64,000 nucleotides of DNA, from assembly GCA_026261815.1 (NCBI GenBank), contig JAMPIT010000059.1:22182001-22246000 (forward strand), in the 5' to 3' direction. Every line of letters begins with the position of its first letter. Positions within the stretch are counted from its first letter, which is position 1. The DNA is from Monarcha castaneiventris obscurior (lineage: Eukaryota > Chordata > Aves > Passeriformes > Monarchidae). A program made the translations under genes and the position numbers. Below, in pieces: positions 1-12,943 of this stretch. A model generated the notes under the pieces. That model was not told the DNA's origin and did not search any database. It saw only the letters and a program-made list of their open reading frames with translations.

Positions 1-204
1 CTTGTTTTTCCAGTTTGTCTGCTGTCTAATTCAAAATGGACACCTATCAATGATCATGACAAATAGTTTCTCACAACCAAATCTCATGTTTGCTTCAGAA
101 TCTTCACAGTCTTCTACTTACAAACAATATTTTAAAAACAACGAGCATCATCACAGCAATAAAAACACATATTAGGTGGAGACATTTTGTGTGTGGTTTC
201 AGGC

Positions 205-232
205 TTTTTTTTTTCCTTTTTTTTTTTTTTTT
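205..232. repeat. T-rich tract
   Basis: Two T runs split by CC, the second of 16 bases (217-232). Low complexity, with no recognisable source element beside it. Confidence 0.9.
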
Positions 233-3200
233 GCCATATTCAAGCACACATTCTAAACAGAATTAAAAATATATGAAAGCATAAACACATCAAGGTGAGA
301 AGACACAAGTTCTCCTTCATTCCAAATAGCTATATAATATGATTGGTAAAATCTGAACCCAGTGACTGAACAGCAGTGCTGTTATTTTGAGTTGGATACA
401 CTTTCATTAGGAGTGACATTTTCAGCACAGTCCAGCAAAATTCATATTTCACTAAATTCTATGGGAGTCTATCTTCCGTATTTAGACAGTGGCAAAAGTG
501 ATCTTTATGAAACTCTGAAGGATAGAAGCAGATTTATCATTCATCTAATGCTATGTCAGAGGAAAGAAAAATAAATGTTCCTTGAGAATTTTTTTCCTCA
601 AAACATATTTGTTAAGTAGCCTGCCAAATTAACAGCACCAACTGACACTCACTGATGTCAGCTCTTTTTACTGGAACATGACAAAGCATATTCAGAATAT
701 TGTGAGTTTTAGCCAGGTCCAGAATAATCTTCCATTAAAGCCAGGCACATCAGCTTCTCGATCAGCTTCACACATTTTACATGGCAAAAGCTTTCAAAAG
801 ACAAACAAACCCTAGGCTGGACAGAAAACATGTAGTACAAGTGAATCTGAGGTACAAGGCCATTAAAAGACATTTGAGATAGTTAACTCTACAGGAATAG
901 CAAAGGGAAAATACACTCACAGCTAAAATCAGACTGAGCTGTAATTTTGCCTCAGATTACAGAAAGTTACCAAAATCTTGTTTTAAAAGTGAAAGAAAAG
1001 CAAGAGTAAGAGAGCAGAATTCAAGCTAATGGTTTATTTCAGCCCACAATACAGAAGGGTCCCACAAATGGTTTTCCACGACAGAGCCCACAAAAGGCAG
1101 TCCAATTATAATTTTATCATTTAGACTATACGTGTGCCTGTTCTACAAGGAAAACTACCATACAAGCCTTTCCTTGTAAATGGTAAATGACTGCTCTGAA
1201 CAGTGAATAGTTTCTGAACTTCTGGGTGCCACACTAAGTTTTTATTACTCAAATGGAAGCTCAAACCCTACCTGACAAGGCTTACAAAGTTTATCTTATG
1301 GGGCAGAGGTGGGAAATGTGTGTGTGTCTAATAAATGACCAAATAATCAATGTTTACATAGGTCTACATGGACATTTAAATACCTTCATATTAAGCAAAC
1401 ATCACAGCTGGAAAAAAGAATTTATTCTTACTGCTCACATCCTTGAGATTTCTTACTGTTTGTCTTTCAGAGATTCCCACACAATATTATTTATCTATAA
1501 TGAACTAGGTAAAAAACTCTCCACAAACAATGAATGTCACAGTGCTGTAAAATTTCACTCTCCTAAACATACAAGATGGAAATAGACTTCATGTAGGGAA
1601 AACTAAAAGCACTATAGATTAGATTAGGCACTGGTGAACCCCAAAATTTAGTTATGATAACTCTGGTAAAAATTTACAACAGAGATTTATGATGTATCCT
1701 AGTCATTGCAAGCAGCATGCCAGGTTACAGTCATCCAGTAAAGCCATCAAGCTTCTTCCCACTCCCACATTCACATGTCCAAGGCAGCACAAACACACCT
1801 CAAGTAGGTGACATGCTTATGAAAAGTCTCTGTATTTCACTTTGTGGGAGGGTAACTAACTAGCTGATCTCAATTGCAAGACAGGATCTTGCAAACAAGC
1901 ATTTATAATGCATCTCTAAGGAAATCCTGCCTGCCTTCTGGCAAACCTATGTACACCCAAGAGGACAGAGTAAAGTAGCAGAAATCTCCTAGCCCAATAT
2001 AGCTGAAAGGTTGCTATGGACACTTGCTTTTCTCTAAAAAAAAATTATTTAAATTGTTAATACCACAATTTTACTTGGAGGTGCAAGAGATACAATTCCC
2101 AAATCCATCATCATAGCTCAAGATGAAAACTATCTTTAAATATTAAAGGAAGTATCACAATGGCCACTTAGTGACCATGCATCAGACACAGCACCACACC
2201 ACAAGTTGTATGTTCAGCTGTGGCTGATCAAGGCTAGAGGAGCACGTAGATGGAAAATCATCAGATTATACTCATGCTCACAACTTCTGCTTATACTCCC
2301 AGCCTAGTCTGCTGGAACTGCCTAAACCCATGGTGATCCAGCAGTCAGAATTAACAGGAGCATAAGAATTGTCATTATCCACCCTTGAACTGCCATTTTG
2401 ATCAGCCAATCTCAGTACATACTTCTCAAGGGAAATCTGGGAATGCTGGCAGAAACGAGGAGATGCCAAACTTGAGAAAAACACAGCAGCAGGAACTATG
2501 GTACAGTAGCCAGGAGAGAAGTACAGAATGGCTCAGCAACTCTAAGCAGATATTTCTCAAGCACACTGCTAGTTTTGGCACCATTGGTGGTATCAGTCTT
2601 AAAAATTATGCAGTCATTTGACAAGCTGACATAAAAAGATAAGATATAGGAACATAAGGCAGGATTATTTTGTGCAATAAATTTAAACTACAGCATCTTA
2701 ACAGGGATTGTGAAGTTATAGTCAAAAAATTTGCTGTTCCAATTTTATTTCATTATTTCAATCAAGAACTAGAACTAATCTGAAGGAACTTGTTAGTCTC
2801 AGTTCATAAATTCTGAAAAATGGATAAACCTGACATATTTAAATATGCATTATCAGGTTGTACATATTCTTCAAGAAGTCTTAGGAGACAGTCTAGCATT
2901 CAAGGATGGGGTTTTGACTAACAAATCCTGGGCATTCACCAGATACTTCAAGATGACATCACTTTTCAGAGAAGGAAACTACTTTAGACAGCTACTATGG
3001 GCAATAACAGGAGGAACATTTAAGTGTCAGAACCTCCCTGTGATAACAGTATTTGAGTCATTTGGTACAGCATTTTACCCAAAGAACAACATTTGGGATC
3101 TTGAATTCCTTAAAATCAGATTTACAGGTAATTGAATAAACTGTAATCACTCCAACCAAGCATCAGACCTTACTTGGAAAAGCTAATGCCAGGTTTTTAA

Positions 3201-3803
3201 ATTGGGATCATTTCTCTTTAACTGTACTGTAAGTGCATTTTCTCTGGTGGGTCTCACATTTCAGGCAGCAGATCAAGTAAGACTGCAGTTTCATGTACAT
3301 TTCCAATTTGTTCTTGGTATTGTTTGGTCAAGTTTTAAACATTTGGCTATAGCATTTCAGTACAAATTAGCCAGAATAACGTAAGGTTTCAATTTGCAGG
3401 TTTAACCTTGCCAATGTCCCAACTACTTTTGCCTTGTATTTGAACTCTAATTTAAATACTGATTGTAATGGTATTGTTGTAATTAGCAGAACAGTTCTGC
3501 AGGAACACTGCCTATTAGATAGCAAAAGCACATCAAGATGTGGTTAAGCACAAAAAAAAATAGTGCTTAAGAGCGAGCTCTATACAACTTTGTACCTTCA
3601 AATACTGCTTAAGGGTGATTATATCTGTGTATGCATTCAGATATGTTGGTTAAAGGAATTTAAATAGTGAGCTCTGTTTATTCGGCCAAACTGTTTATAG
3701 TTTTGGATTTATTACCTGTCATGCCTCTCAGCCCCCTCTTACTCCTCCTCAATCTTGTTGGCTTGAAATGATTCTGTTTTGGCACATTCTGCAATGCAAC
3801 ATT

Positions 3804-3839
3804 TTACTTTTCTAGAAAACTCCCCTGCTAGAAAAGTAA
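3804..3839. repeat. Perfect 12-bp inverted repeat (hairpin)
   Basis: Arms TTACTTTTCTAG (3804-3815) and CTAGAAAAGTAA (3828-3839) are exact reverse complements around a 12-base spacer. No T-run terminator context or known element accounts for it. Confidence 0.85.
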
Positions 3840-5033
3840 CACAAAACTCCAGGAAACTCACCTAGTCTCCAGTTTCACTACCAACTCGCAACAGCCACAA
3901 TTCACTCAAAGCCAACTGAATCTCTGCCCAGTTCCATGCAAGCAGGGGCAAATTCAGGCATTCATATCAACTTCTGACACACTTTGGTGAACAGAAAGCC
4001 TGCTTTGACAGAACTTCAACAGTGGAACCAAGAGCCCAAACACCCGATAAAAGGCTGCAAAGACATGAGGGCAGAGATAAAAAGGAAGAGAACTGCCATC
4101 AAAAGAATAGGAATTATGCATAGATTTGCATTCATCCAGAAAGAACACCTAGAGGTTTTCATTTCTGATACTGGGTTAATAAAATTCTAATGTTAAAGAG
4201 AAAAATGAAATGAAAAATGGTAAAGAACTGAAGCAGGAAAAGATTTCTTAACAGGTATCAGATGAAATAAGGGATCATCAAGAAAATCTGGGTAAAAAAC
4301 TCCATCTCTTTTCAGCAATAGTCTTTTGCCACAACACTTAGCTCAGTGCCCCAAGAGGCCACACAAAAACTCAAAAGCTTCAATGGAACTCTGAAATACC
4401 AAGCATAGCTACCTACCTATTTATGTGAACCTTAATGCATGGAAAGGATGTCTATTTGCAAACTGGTTATCTGAGATTTTTATCTCCCTCTGAAAAAAGA
4501 CCAGGATTGCACCCACCTGAAACTCAGTTTGAGCTGATTCTCAGTCAGGAACCATTTAAAATACAAAAAGCATTCAGTAGCAAAGAACCTGCTCCACCTT
4601 CCCAAATTTTTCATGTTGTCCATCACAGTTCACAACGCGAGCACTTCTCCTCTTAAATTCATTTAATAAATTAAGAATTACTCAGAGATCCAAAAGATAC
4701 ATGTTTTGAAAGAATTTGATTATGAAGCCAAAAGAAATTAAATTAATTACAGCCTCTCTGAAAGTATCCCATAACAAGTGCTTTGTTCCCTCACTTGTAA
4801 GGTGAAATGAGAGGCACACAACCCAAATAAATTTGTGTTCAAGAAATGTCACTTAATATATTCCCATATAGAGCAGTGATAAATGTTTTCTGATACCGAG
4901 TTCAATTTTTTCCGGGAAAATAAATTTTTCTGTACAGAAGCTTCAGTGGCCAGGTCCCACAATAAAAGGATGGCCAACAACCACAAATACAGCCTAATCA
5001 ACCAAGCCATCATCTTGCACAGGATACAGTAAC

Positions 5034-5080
5034 ACTTTTACATGAGTAATTAAAGTAGCACTTTTATATGAGTAATCAAA
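5034..5080. repeat. Short tandem duplication, unit about 24-26 bp
   Basis: CACTTTTACATGAGTAATTA and CACTTTTATATGAGTAATCA lie head to tail and differ at two positions in 20. A simple local duplication that has begun to diverge. Confidence 0.85.
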
Positions 5081-5204
5081 GCATTACATATTTGCAAAGT
5101 GCTACATTTTCACATAGTTGCCCCCTAAGATGATTTATTGGAGGGAATGGTTTCCAATAAATGTAATTTTTCCCACCAGGCTATATGCCCGGCTCCTCTG
5201 AGAG

Positions 5205-5288
5205 TCATAGAATCATTTAGGTTAGAAAAAAACCTTAAGATCATCCAGTCCAACTGTAAACCCTGCACTATCAAGTCTGGCAGAACCA
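5205..5288 (-). mobile_element. CR1 LINE, extreme 3' end fragment
   Basis: TCATAGAATCATTTAGGTTA followed by AAACCTTAAGATCATCCAGT is the reverse complement of the CR1 3' terminus (..GATCTTAAGGT..CCAACC..ATGATTCTATGA). Only about 80 bp is recognisable, so this is a severely 5'-truncated copy, as is usual for CR1. It lies in FBXL7 intron 2 in the same orientation as the gene. Confidence 0.88.
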
Positions 5289-8200
5289 CTACAAAACCCA
5301 AATAGAACAGGCAGGAGGATACAACTACAAGAGGGAGGGCTTTTCTAGTACACACCTAAAATGCAGAAGAAACACCTCTTGTGTTGAGATGCATACAAAC
5401 AGCTACTGCCAAAAAAAAAGCATTTGATCTCCACACTAAACATACATTGCAGTGTACTAGAATTTTCAGAGTACTGCAAAAGGAGAAACAAAGTAAAATA
5501 TTTACTCTTTGAAGGTCTCTAGAAGTCAACTAAAAGCAGATAAAATTTTATCTTCTTCCAAATACAGCAGCTGGCTTCGCCGTATTTTTGCAAAACTCAA
5601 AATACTAAGATTTAATGGGATATATTCAAAGGTACTTCAGCACTGAGCCCCTCTGCTAAAATAGTGTTTTGCTTCAGACCTAATCCTTCAATTTGATTTT
5701 ACAGAAACTGAGAAATAAATTAGAATTTATACATTGAGCTCATACATGAGCTCTCAATTTAAAGCTGCCTCTGGATTACATCTTAATGGCTTGTAGTGAA
5801 GTGCAAACAGTATTGATTTTTTTTATTTGAAAAACAGTCGGTCAAGTTAATACAAAGGATCCAGATTAGACATAACATTCCATGCTTTGCAGGTAAGTGT
5901 TAGAAGAAAACTCCCTGATCAAGGTAAGCCCATACAAAAACAGTCATTCAGTCTAATCTTCTAAATCAAGTTTCAGACAACAATATTCCAGCTGAGACTG
6001 TGTCTAGCAAATTGCATTTAAATGGCCCACAAAAATCCATTTAGTCTTTCACTTGCCAGAAGAGCAATGGGGGGTAGTGAAAACCCATGCGTTCTCAAGT
6101 TTCTAACTATAATTGATTGATAGGGTAAAGAATTGCAGACAACGTCTGAGACTGGAAAAGAAGTAAAAGGCAGTGTATACTCAAAGCTAAAGAAAACTGT
6201 ATCCTCAGGAGGGGAGGCAGTGTGGAGGCATCAGCAGGCATGCACACCCATGGGCTACCACCTTCCTTCTGAGCCAAGCTGTAGCCAAACAAACAGGCCT
6301 CTCCAGCCTGTGATTTACACTGAGGACCAGACATCTGGGTTTTGCCACCTTCCCTTCACTGAAGCACACAAAGTGAGAGCCACTGGACTCCAGTTTCGGC
6401 ACCAGTACAGCCTCACCTTTGCATCCCTCTCAAGTGCATCACTGGTATCTCAAAGCTTGAATTTAGGAAGCTGCATGGTCTGCCAGGCACTGTCTGCTTT
6501 CCTCTATGCATCAGAAACAGAGTAGTGGTTACTTCTCCAATGCATCACTGAGTGGAGCTTGCTTGGCTTCGGATACCAACACAAACTGTCCTTCTCTGGG
6601 GGAAGATCACCCATAAACACACAATAGCAGGACCAACATTTTGTCTCTTTGAAGCATAAAATATTCCACAACTCTACAGATGTCCCAAATCCACAATGTG
6701 AGGGAGGGTACCATTATTTTGGCCATAGCTGCACCACCCGTGCCCATCAAAAGAGTTTAATGATGCTCCCTAAACAGCATATCTAGGAGTGGAACAACAC
6801 AAGTAATTTTAAGCATCTTGTTTCCCATTTTGGCACCCATTCTGTAGAGAAACATCATAGCTCAAACTCGACAGGTAACGTGGTTGCAGTCATCAGGATG
6901 AAGAGTATGGTTTGACTGCTTAAACTGATGGCAACACCTGCTGTCAGATACTTCCTGAGGTGGTTTGCCCTTCCAAGCAAGAGTCCTGCTTGACATCTTT
7001 TTGAAGTTCTTGGGAATCTGTACCTGCCTAATAGTACTTTACATGATTGCTTCTCTGCTGTACAGTACCAAAGCTAGGATAGATCAGTCCCACAAATTTC
7101 CTTTCTTTTTGTTTCAGGGCATTCTCTTCATTCAGCTTCAACAAGTGTTGTGTCTTACAGACACAGAAGACAAGCTGTGCTGAACTGGAAAGAATGAGGT
7201 CTGTTTGAAAAGCAGAGGCTGTGACAGGCCTTCAGCCCCAAACAATTATTCTGCTCTTCACAGAGCTGGGCACTAAGGAATCCAGCTGGCAATAGAAATT
7301 CAGAGAATGCAAAGAAGCCATCTGCCATGTGCTCAATCAGGATCATTTCCCATGGCAATGAAGGTGAAGAAGAGTTCACCTGAAATGTTTCATAGCCCTT
7401 CCCACCCCAAACCTAGATGCATACAGCTCGCCACACAACACACGGCTCGTTCATAGGGCAGCACACAGTGCTGTGAATTTAGAATATAGGCAGAATTGGA
7501 GCATTCTGTCCCTGCAGTAAAGTCTCCAGTGAAAAGAAAGATAAATGTACCACCCTCTGTGCTGGGCAGACACTGCTGTACCATAGCAAGCAAATACTAG
7601 AGTGGAATAGGTAAATTTAACTAACAGTTAAAAAATGTTATGCAAACACCCCAAAATACATAAGTGCCACTGCTTGTACAGCATCTAACACAATCAGACT
7701 TGTGTTTTTAGCCTTCCCCTAGACATTATTCTATAACTGAAAGTACAAAAACATTTGGCCTTCTGTAAGCACAAAACTCAAGTCATCTTGTGGAAGGTAA
7801 GAGTCTTTATTATCAGCTGAATCCTCCTTCAGCATGTTCACGGGGAAAAGAGGCAGAATTAGTAAAAAATCCAGACACATAATTTGATAAATGTGCCTTC
7901 CAGTAACAGCACCAGTTCCAACAGCACCTGTTTTGCCCCAGCTGCTTCCATGTCTCTGGTCTCACTATCCTTTGCATAACTTATGCTCCCTGGTTATTAC
8001 ATTCAAAATATCTGCCAGATTATGCAGAAATCCACATTAAGGTAATTTATATTAAACTGATCCACATTAGTAATTCCTCAGAAGAAAGAAATGGTAGGAA
8101 TGTAGTAATAGCAGAGGCTGAGGAAGAAGCTACTTCTGAACCTGTTGTCAAAATAAGTTGCTTGTCAAATCACACCATTCCAGGGCAGAGAAAAATTAGG

Positions 8201-9868
8201 CTAACATCTGAAATTGCCTCCAAGTATAGAATACACAGTGACACTGCTCTGAACTCTGATTCTGCATGTGAACTCATAAAAACATATTTTTACTGCAGTA
8301 TCTGCTGGCCTGCATTTAAGCCTCCCTCACCAATGAATTAATCAGCTGCAAACTAATGGTGAAGATTTCAGGGTCAACATTAGTATTCACTGGCTCTATA
8401 ATGAGCTAAATTAAGAACATAAATCTTAGAGATTAGTAAAGGATTGTTTTGCATTTTCTTATTTGAATCCAAGGGAAAAAAATGCTTTACAGTCGGAAGT
8501 AGAACAGAAATTTAGAGCAATTATTGAGTACTGTCTCCAGAGTTTCCACTATTCTTTTGTGGTTTTCTTTCTTTTTCACTGCTGGCTGTCATACAGAGAA
8601 TACATTTCCTAAGTTTACTTTGTGTCCTGGTGATTCATCTCTTTCAGGTACCTCAAAACTTTTGAATCTAAGGTGTAGAGAAACATGAAGTATATTATTC
8701 AACTTTACATTATTAACAATTTATTTATTTGTTTATTATTAAATTTATTGGCACAGATTCTAAACTAGTATCGCTCATGATTTATAGGTGCCAGAAATTC
8801 ATTTTTCGTGTGGGATTATGCATACCCAACAACAGAACTCTTGTGATTTATGTGGTCATTTATTACTTACATGAACCGCTTTCACTGAACAGATTCTAGA
8901 GTCATAGTCAGACTTGCCAAACTGGAACTATTCAAAAGTCTGATTTCTTTTAACCATAAGAAATAAAGCTAGACTGAGAGCAACCAGAGCTTGTAACGTA
9001 ATTTGTAGTAACAGAAGTGTAAGAAATAAGAATTTATATTTGGTAGTAATCAAATAATACCAAATCATTACAACAGAGTTAAACAGAAATACTAATTAAG
9101 ACATATAAATTTACACTTTTAAAAAATCCTTTTAGCTTACATCATTAAACTATATATAGTTATTTCCTCTCAGCCTTCAAAGACAATTGTTAAAACTAGG
9201 GCAAATAGACTTCCATTTAACAGAGCACACCTACTAACATGTAAAAATTCAGAAAGGAAGAATCAGCATTTCTCTGCTCATAGGCCAGTTAGTACAACAT
9301 TGTACTAATTCTGACAGATAAGACATCTTTTCCTGGACATTAAAAATCTAGCCCTGGGTGATGAAATACTCCAGTAATTGTAGGTGAGGTGTATTGACCT
9401 AATTAAATCTGTGTCATCTCTTCATGTCCACAGCTACACTTTTGAAAAACTCATCTCAAACAACCCACATTTTCATGGAGTTCACAGTATGAAAAGAAAG
9501 AGGCTGATATTTGACCTAAAATATATTTCAAAAAGCTTCCATCAAGCATATCCTTGAAATATAACTGCAAAATCAGATCAGATAAAACCTTAAGCATAAA
9601 AGTCTTTGCTGAAAAGGTGGCACACAAAATTACTCCTAACTCTCTAAATTTGGGTTCTGCAGAAGTATCTTAAATCCTTTGTCACAAACTTAAATCAGAA
9701 ACTACCACAGGTAGAAGTGAAAACTGTTTAAAGGAAGATTTGTTTTTGAATTTCCAGCAGACCAATGCTACTGTACACAGAAGGAATGAGGAGGAGGGGC
9801 TCCTCTTCTGAAAACTGTTAGGATTCTGCTGGGAAGCCTGAGCTGGGTAATGAGTAGCAGCTGCCTAC

Positions 9869-9958
9869 CTTCACTGGTAGCTGCATTCTTCTGGGCTTTG
9901 GTGGGTGTGTGATCCGTACTGGAGCTCACGTCGGATGAGATGCTTGAGCTGCCCTTGC
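9869..9958 (-). CDS. FBXL7: FBXL7 coding exon 2 (residues 13-42)
   Basis: FBXL7 is the F-box/LRR substrate-recognition subunit of an SCF (SKP1-CUL1-F-box) ubiquitin ligase. Family knowledge links it to Aurora A and survivin turnover in mammals and to Fat/Hippo signalling in flies. Read on the minus strand, this 90-bp exon completes Gly13 and encodes KGSSSISSDVSSSTDHTPTK then AQKNAATSE, ending with the first base of the next codon. That matches the N-terminal Ser/Thr-rich tail of vertebrate FBXL7 as I remember it, apart from Ala38, where I recall Val in mammals. The acceptor is TTTTTGCAG before GGC completion (intron ends at 9959) and the donor is GAAG|GTAGGC (intron begins at 9868). Both junctions are phase 1, which fits exon 1. 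Thr30-Pro-Thr-Lys33 fits the S/T-P-x-K CDK phosphosite consensus. The F-box and LRRs are not in this window. The open frame running past both splice sites is intronic read-through. Confidence 0.93.
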
Positions 9959-10013
9959 CTGCAAAAAGAGAAAGAGGTGGAGAGGGAGGAAGGGAGGGAG
10001 AGAGAAAGAGAAC
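9959..10013 (-). promoter_or_regulatory. FBXL7: Exon 2 splice acceptor with long polypyrimidine tract
   Basis: On the minus strand the roughly 50 nt before exon 2 are almost entirely C and T (plus-strand GA-rich run at about 9966-10011) and end in TTTTTGCAG. This is a very strong, long polypyrimidine tract. It supports the exon call and suggests efficient definition of this small exon. Confidence 0.85.
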
Positions 10014-12611
10014 AAATATGAGTATCCACTCTGAAGTAGAAAGACCTTCAATATCTGAACCTGGAACAACTCCAGGAAGCTTTAAACTAAGTTTAAAGCA
10101 GATGATGTGCATTTTGTACGCACCAGGGTAGGAGTTAACTGCACTGTAACTTCTAGCATGTGCATCTTCACATGTATTAAGGCTTCAAATAGTCTCCTGT
10201 ACCACAGGGCCTCTCGCTACACATTTGCTAAGCTGCATTTTAAATGAAATGTTCGTGATTAACAACATTAGAGGAACTTCAATGTCCAGTTTACTCATTT
10301 AAATACCTCTAACACACATCAGGATAAATGGTTACATTCAAAATATGTTAAATGAGTTTAGATTTCTGTTTTATGTGTTCACATCATGTATTCGAGTCAC
10401 TTGGCCATGTGAAAATGAAAGCAAGGTATCTGTTTTCTCCTTCATCATGCTCACTGCATGATGTAATACACCATTTCAAAACTAACTTCTCACCAGTGGT
10501 GGAGGGTTTTTAACTGTAAATCATAACCTGTGGATGTTCTCTTATTTTCTCTCTTAAAAGCTTTCCCTGAATTTCCTGCATCAATGTCTTCAGACCTATA
10601 TGCAGAACGTCAAACTCTAAATACAAGTTACAAATGAAAGATATCCAAATACACATTAAAAATTAACCCAGGTAGATATTACAGAAGAACTGAGTTGTCT
10701 AAACCAAAGCTGTCTTTTTGTTTACCTGTGAGGATCTAAGAAGGAGTCACTTCTGTTTCCCTTCACTCATTCTACTCAATCACAGTAATTACTAGCAGGG
10801 AATACATTCTACTCTGCAGCAGGAGCCAGACCAACCACCCAATGAGCAATAAGTGAGATAACTCTAGAGAGAGGAAATGCAGTGAGTACTGTTGCATTTT
10901 AAGAAGTTACCTGTCTCCACAAACACTGCATCATTGAAGCCTTTAAGACCTGTGATATTTTTTGACCAAAATTAGGCTGTATGCAGAAAGCTAGCTGACA
11001 CCAAGTTTCTGTCACTTGAGTAAACCTATAATCACAGGAATGTTAGCAAGAGACTTTTCTGATCTGTTATTTCAATCAAGCATTCCTTGGGGTTCTGGGT
11101 TACAGTATGCCTGGTTTTCATAACATTTAGATGTAAGGGAGAGGTCTGCTTTTTAAAGGTGCCACAACAGAACAAGGATTTAAGTTTTAATGGGAAACGA
11201 CTGGAGAATGTGCAAATGTAGGTTGCTTCACAATCGAGGTACTGCCACTTAATCTGTCAGCCAGCCCTAGAGAATCATTCTCCACAGAAAGTTGCTTAAG
11301 TTAACATGCTTAGATTTGAGAGATGATTATGAAGTGAACTGGAGTGAAAGGATATTAAAATGGCCAGAAGGAAATAAAAAAAGTAAATGGCTAAAGCTAG
11401 TAGTTGGGCAGGGTGAAGAGAAAGAAAAAAAGTATTTCCAGTGATTCACTAACTGCTCTTTACATTCCTTTAAGAAGTTAAGCAAAACCAAGAAGCAGTA
11501 CTTCCAGAATATCACTTCAATTGCTCTCAAGCTGTGACATGAGTTGGAGTAATGGACTGTGGTCTTTATAGAAATTTCTGCCCCAAAAAAGCTCTCTGGC
11601 TAAGGCAACAATGTTTGTGGTAGAAGAAAGGCAGAAGAGAAAAGGGTAGGATAGATACTAAATACTCTTTCCCGGGAAGAAGCCAAAGAACATGAAACAC
11701 CTGCAGCAGCTGATAATGAAATCATTACTGACAGGAAAGATATTTAGATAATATTGCCACTACCTGCAACTCTGTATGTACCAAGACCTACAACAGCAGA
11801 GGCAGAAAACAAAATTCCAAGAGGTATCAGCACTCTTTAAGAGATTAATAGAAAGAAAATAAAACTAAACAGAATAACTGGAAAATTATTTCCTCAAAGC
11901 AAATAAACAGGATTTCCTCTAAAAAAGAACTTATCTTTTTTGTGGGGAGGGAAGAGGGAGAGGAAGTCAGTGATACCAAATAACAGCAGAGTTGCTAGAT
12001 GGTCATATCTGGCATGGGTTTTTTTCACAAAGTGAATGCTTCCCAGGCTCCATACCTCCACATTACCAATAGTAGTTCTATTCACCCCAAATACAAGCCC
12101 ACCTCAAAGAGCATAACCAAAATATTTCACCCACTGTAAGCTACTAATTGTCAGTACATCTAGTAGGAACAAATTTACAACTGCACACTTCTGCAGAAAT
12201 TGTAAAATGCCTGATGTAAGTGTACGAATTTATCATTTCAATCTAGTTGAACTTTAAAATATTTTAACATCTTGCAAGAATTTAAGACTAAAAATTAAGA
12301 AAAAAACTATCCATAGTTACTGCTTTGGTTGGATACAGTTCTACCTGTAATTATATTTTTAGATAGAGTCTTCTCTTACTGTATACAGCCCCAAAACTAG
12401 CCCTTTTCCTTACTGCCTACTATGAAACACTCCATTCCGATGAGGAGGAAGCAGGAGATACTTTTTCCAAGTGTTTCAAATAGACTAGCTGACACTATGT
12501 ATCTTTTGCTTTGGGGTTTTTTTAGTGCAAAACAAAGCTTCTAGTAGGCTAGATTTGGCTACTGAACATTCGTGTACACATGCCAGAGCTAAAACATAGC
12601 AGTTTTTAAGT

Positions 12612-12943
12612 GCTCTCCAAAGAGGAAAGGATAGGAGAGCAGCAGCTGTTCAGCCTGGAGATTGTAGTTGGCCTCTTCTCCCAAGTAAGAAGTGACAGAC
12701 AAGAGGAAACAGCATCAAGTTGTGCCAGGGGATACAATACTAGGAAAAATTTCTGCACTGAAAGGGTGTTCAGGCATTGGAACAGGCTGCTCAGTGAAGT
12801 GCTGGGGTCACCATCCCTGGTGGTGTTTAAAAGACATGTAGATGTGTCGTTTAGGGACATGGGTTAGTGATGGACTTGGCAGCACTGGGTTCACAGCTGG
12901 ACTCAATTGTAAGGGTCTTTTCCAACCTAAATGATTACATGGA
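12612..12943 (+). mobile_element. CR1 LINE, 5'-truncated 3' fragment
   Basis: Translation in the plus frames shows the C-terminal CR1 ORF2 signature: LFSLE, then NFCTERVFRHWNRLLSEV and GSPSLVVFKRHVDV. It is followed by the 3' UTR (TTCCAACCTAAATGATTACA) at about 12921-12940. The reading frame survives nearly 85 codons but the reverse transcriptase core is missing, so the copy is dead. It is antisense to FBXL7. Confidence 0.95.

Larger units (their letters stand above)
1..9868 (-). other. FBXL7: FBXL7 intron 2, 5' part (runs off the left edge)
   Basis: AT-rich intronic DNA starting with the GTAGGC donor at 9868. It holds a T-rich tract (205-232), a 12-bp-arm hairpin (3804-3839), a small tandem duplication (5034-5080) and a CR1 tail (5205-5288). 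Short open frames of 60-130 codons on either strand show no domain, codon pattern or splice context. The next FBXL7 exon is not within these 9.9 kb. Confidence 0.85.

Noticed and set aside
6133..6525. 130-codon plus frame in intron 2
   Set aside because: Ser/Gln/Leu-rich, unconserved-looking, overlapped by minus-strand frames of similar length. Consistent with chance in a GC-richer patch.
12610..12867. 85-codon plus-strand frame as a gene
   Set aside because: CR1 ORF2 C-terminus (RHWNRL motif). Mobile-element debris.
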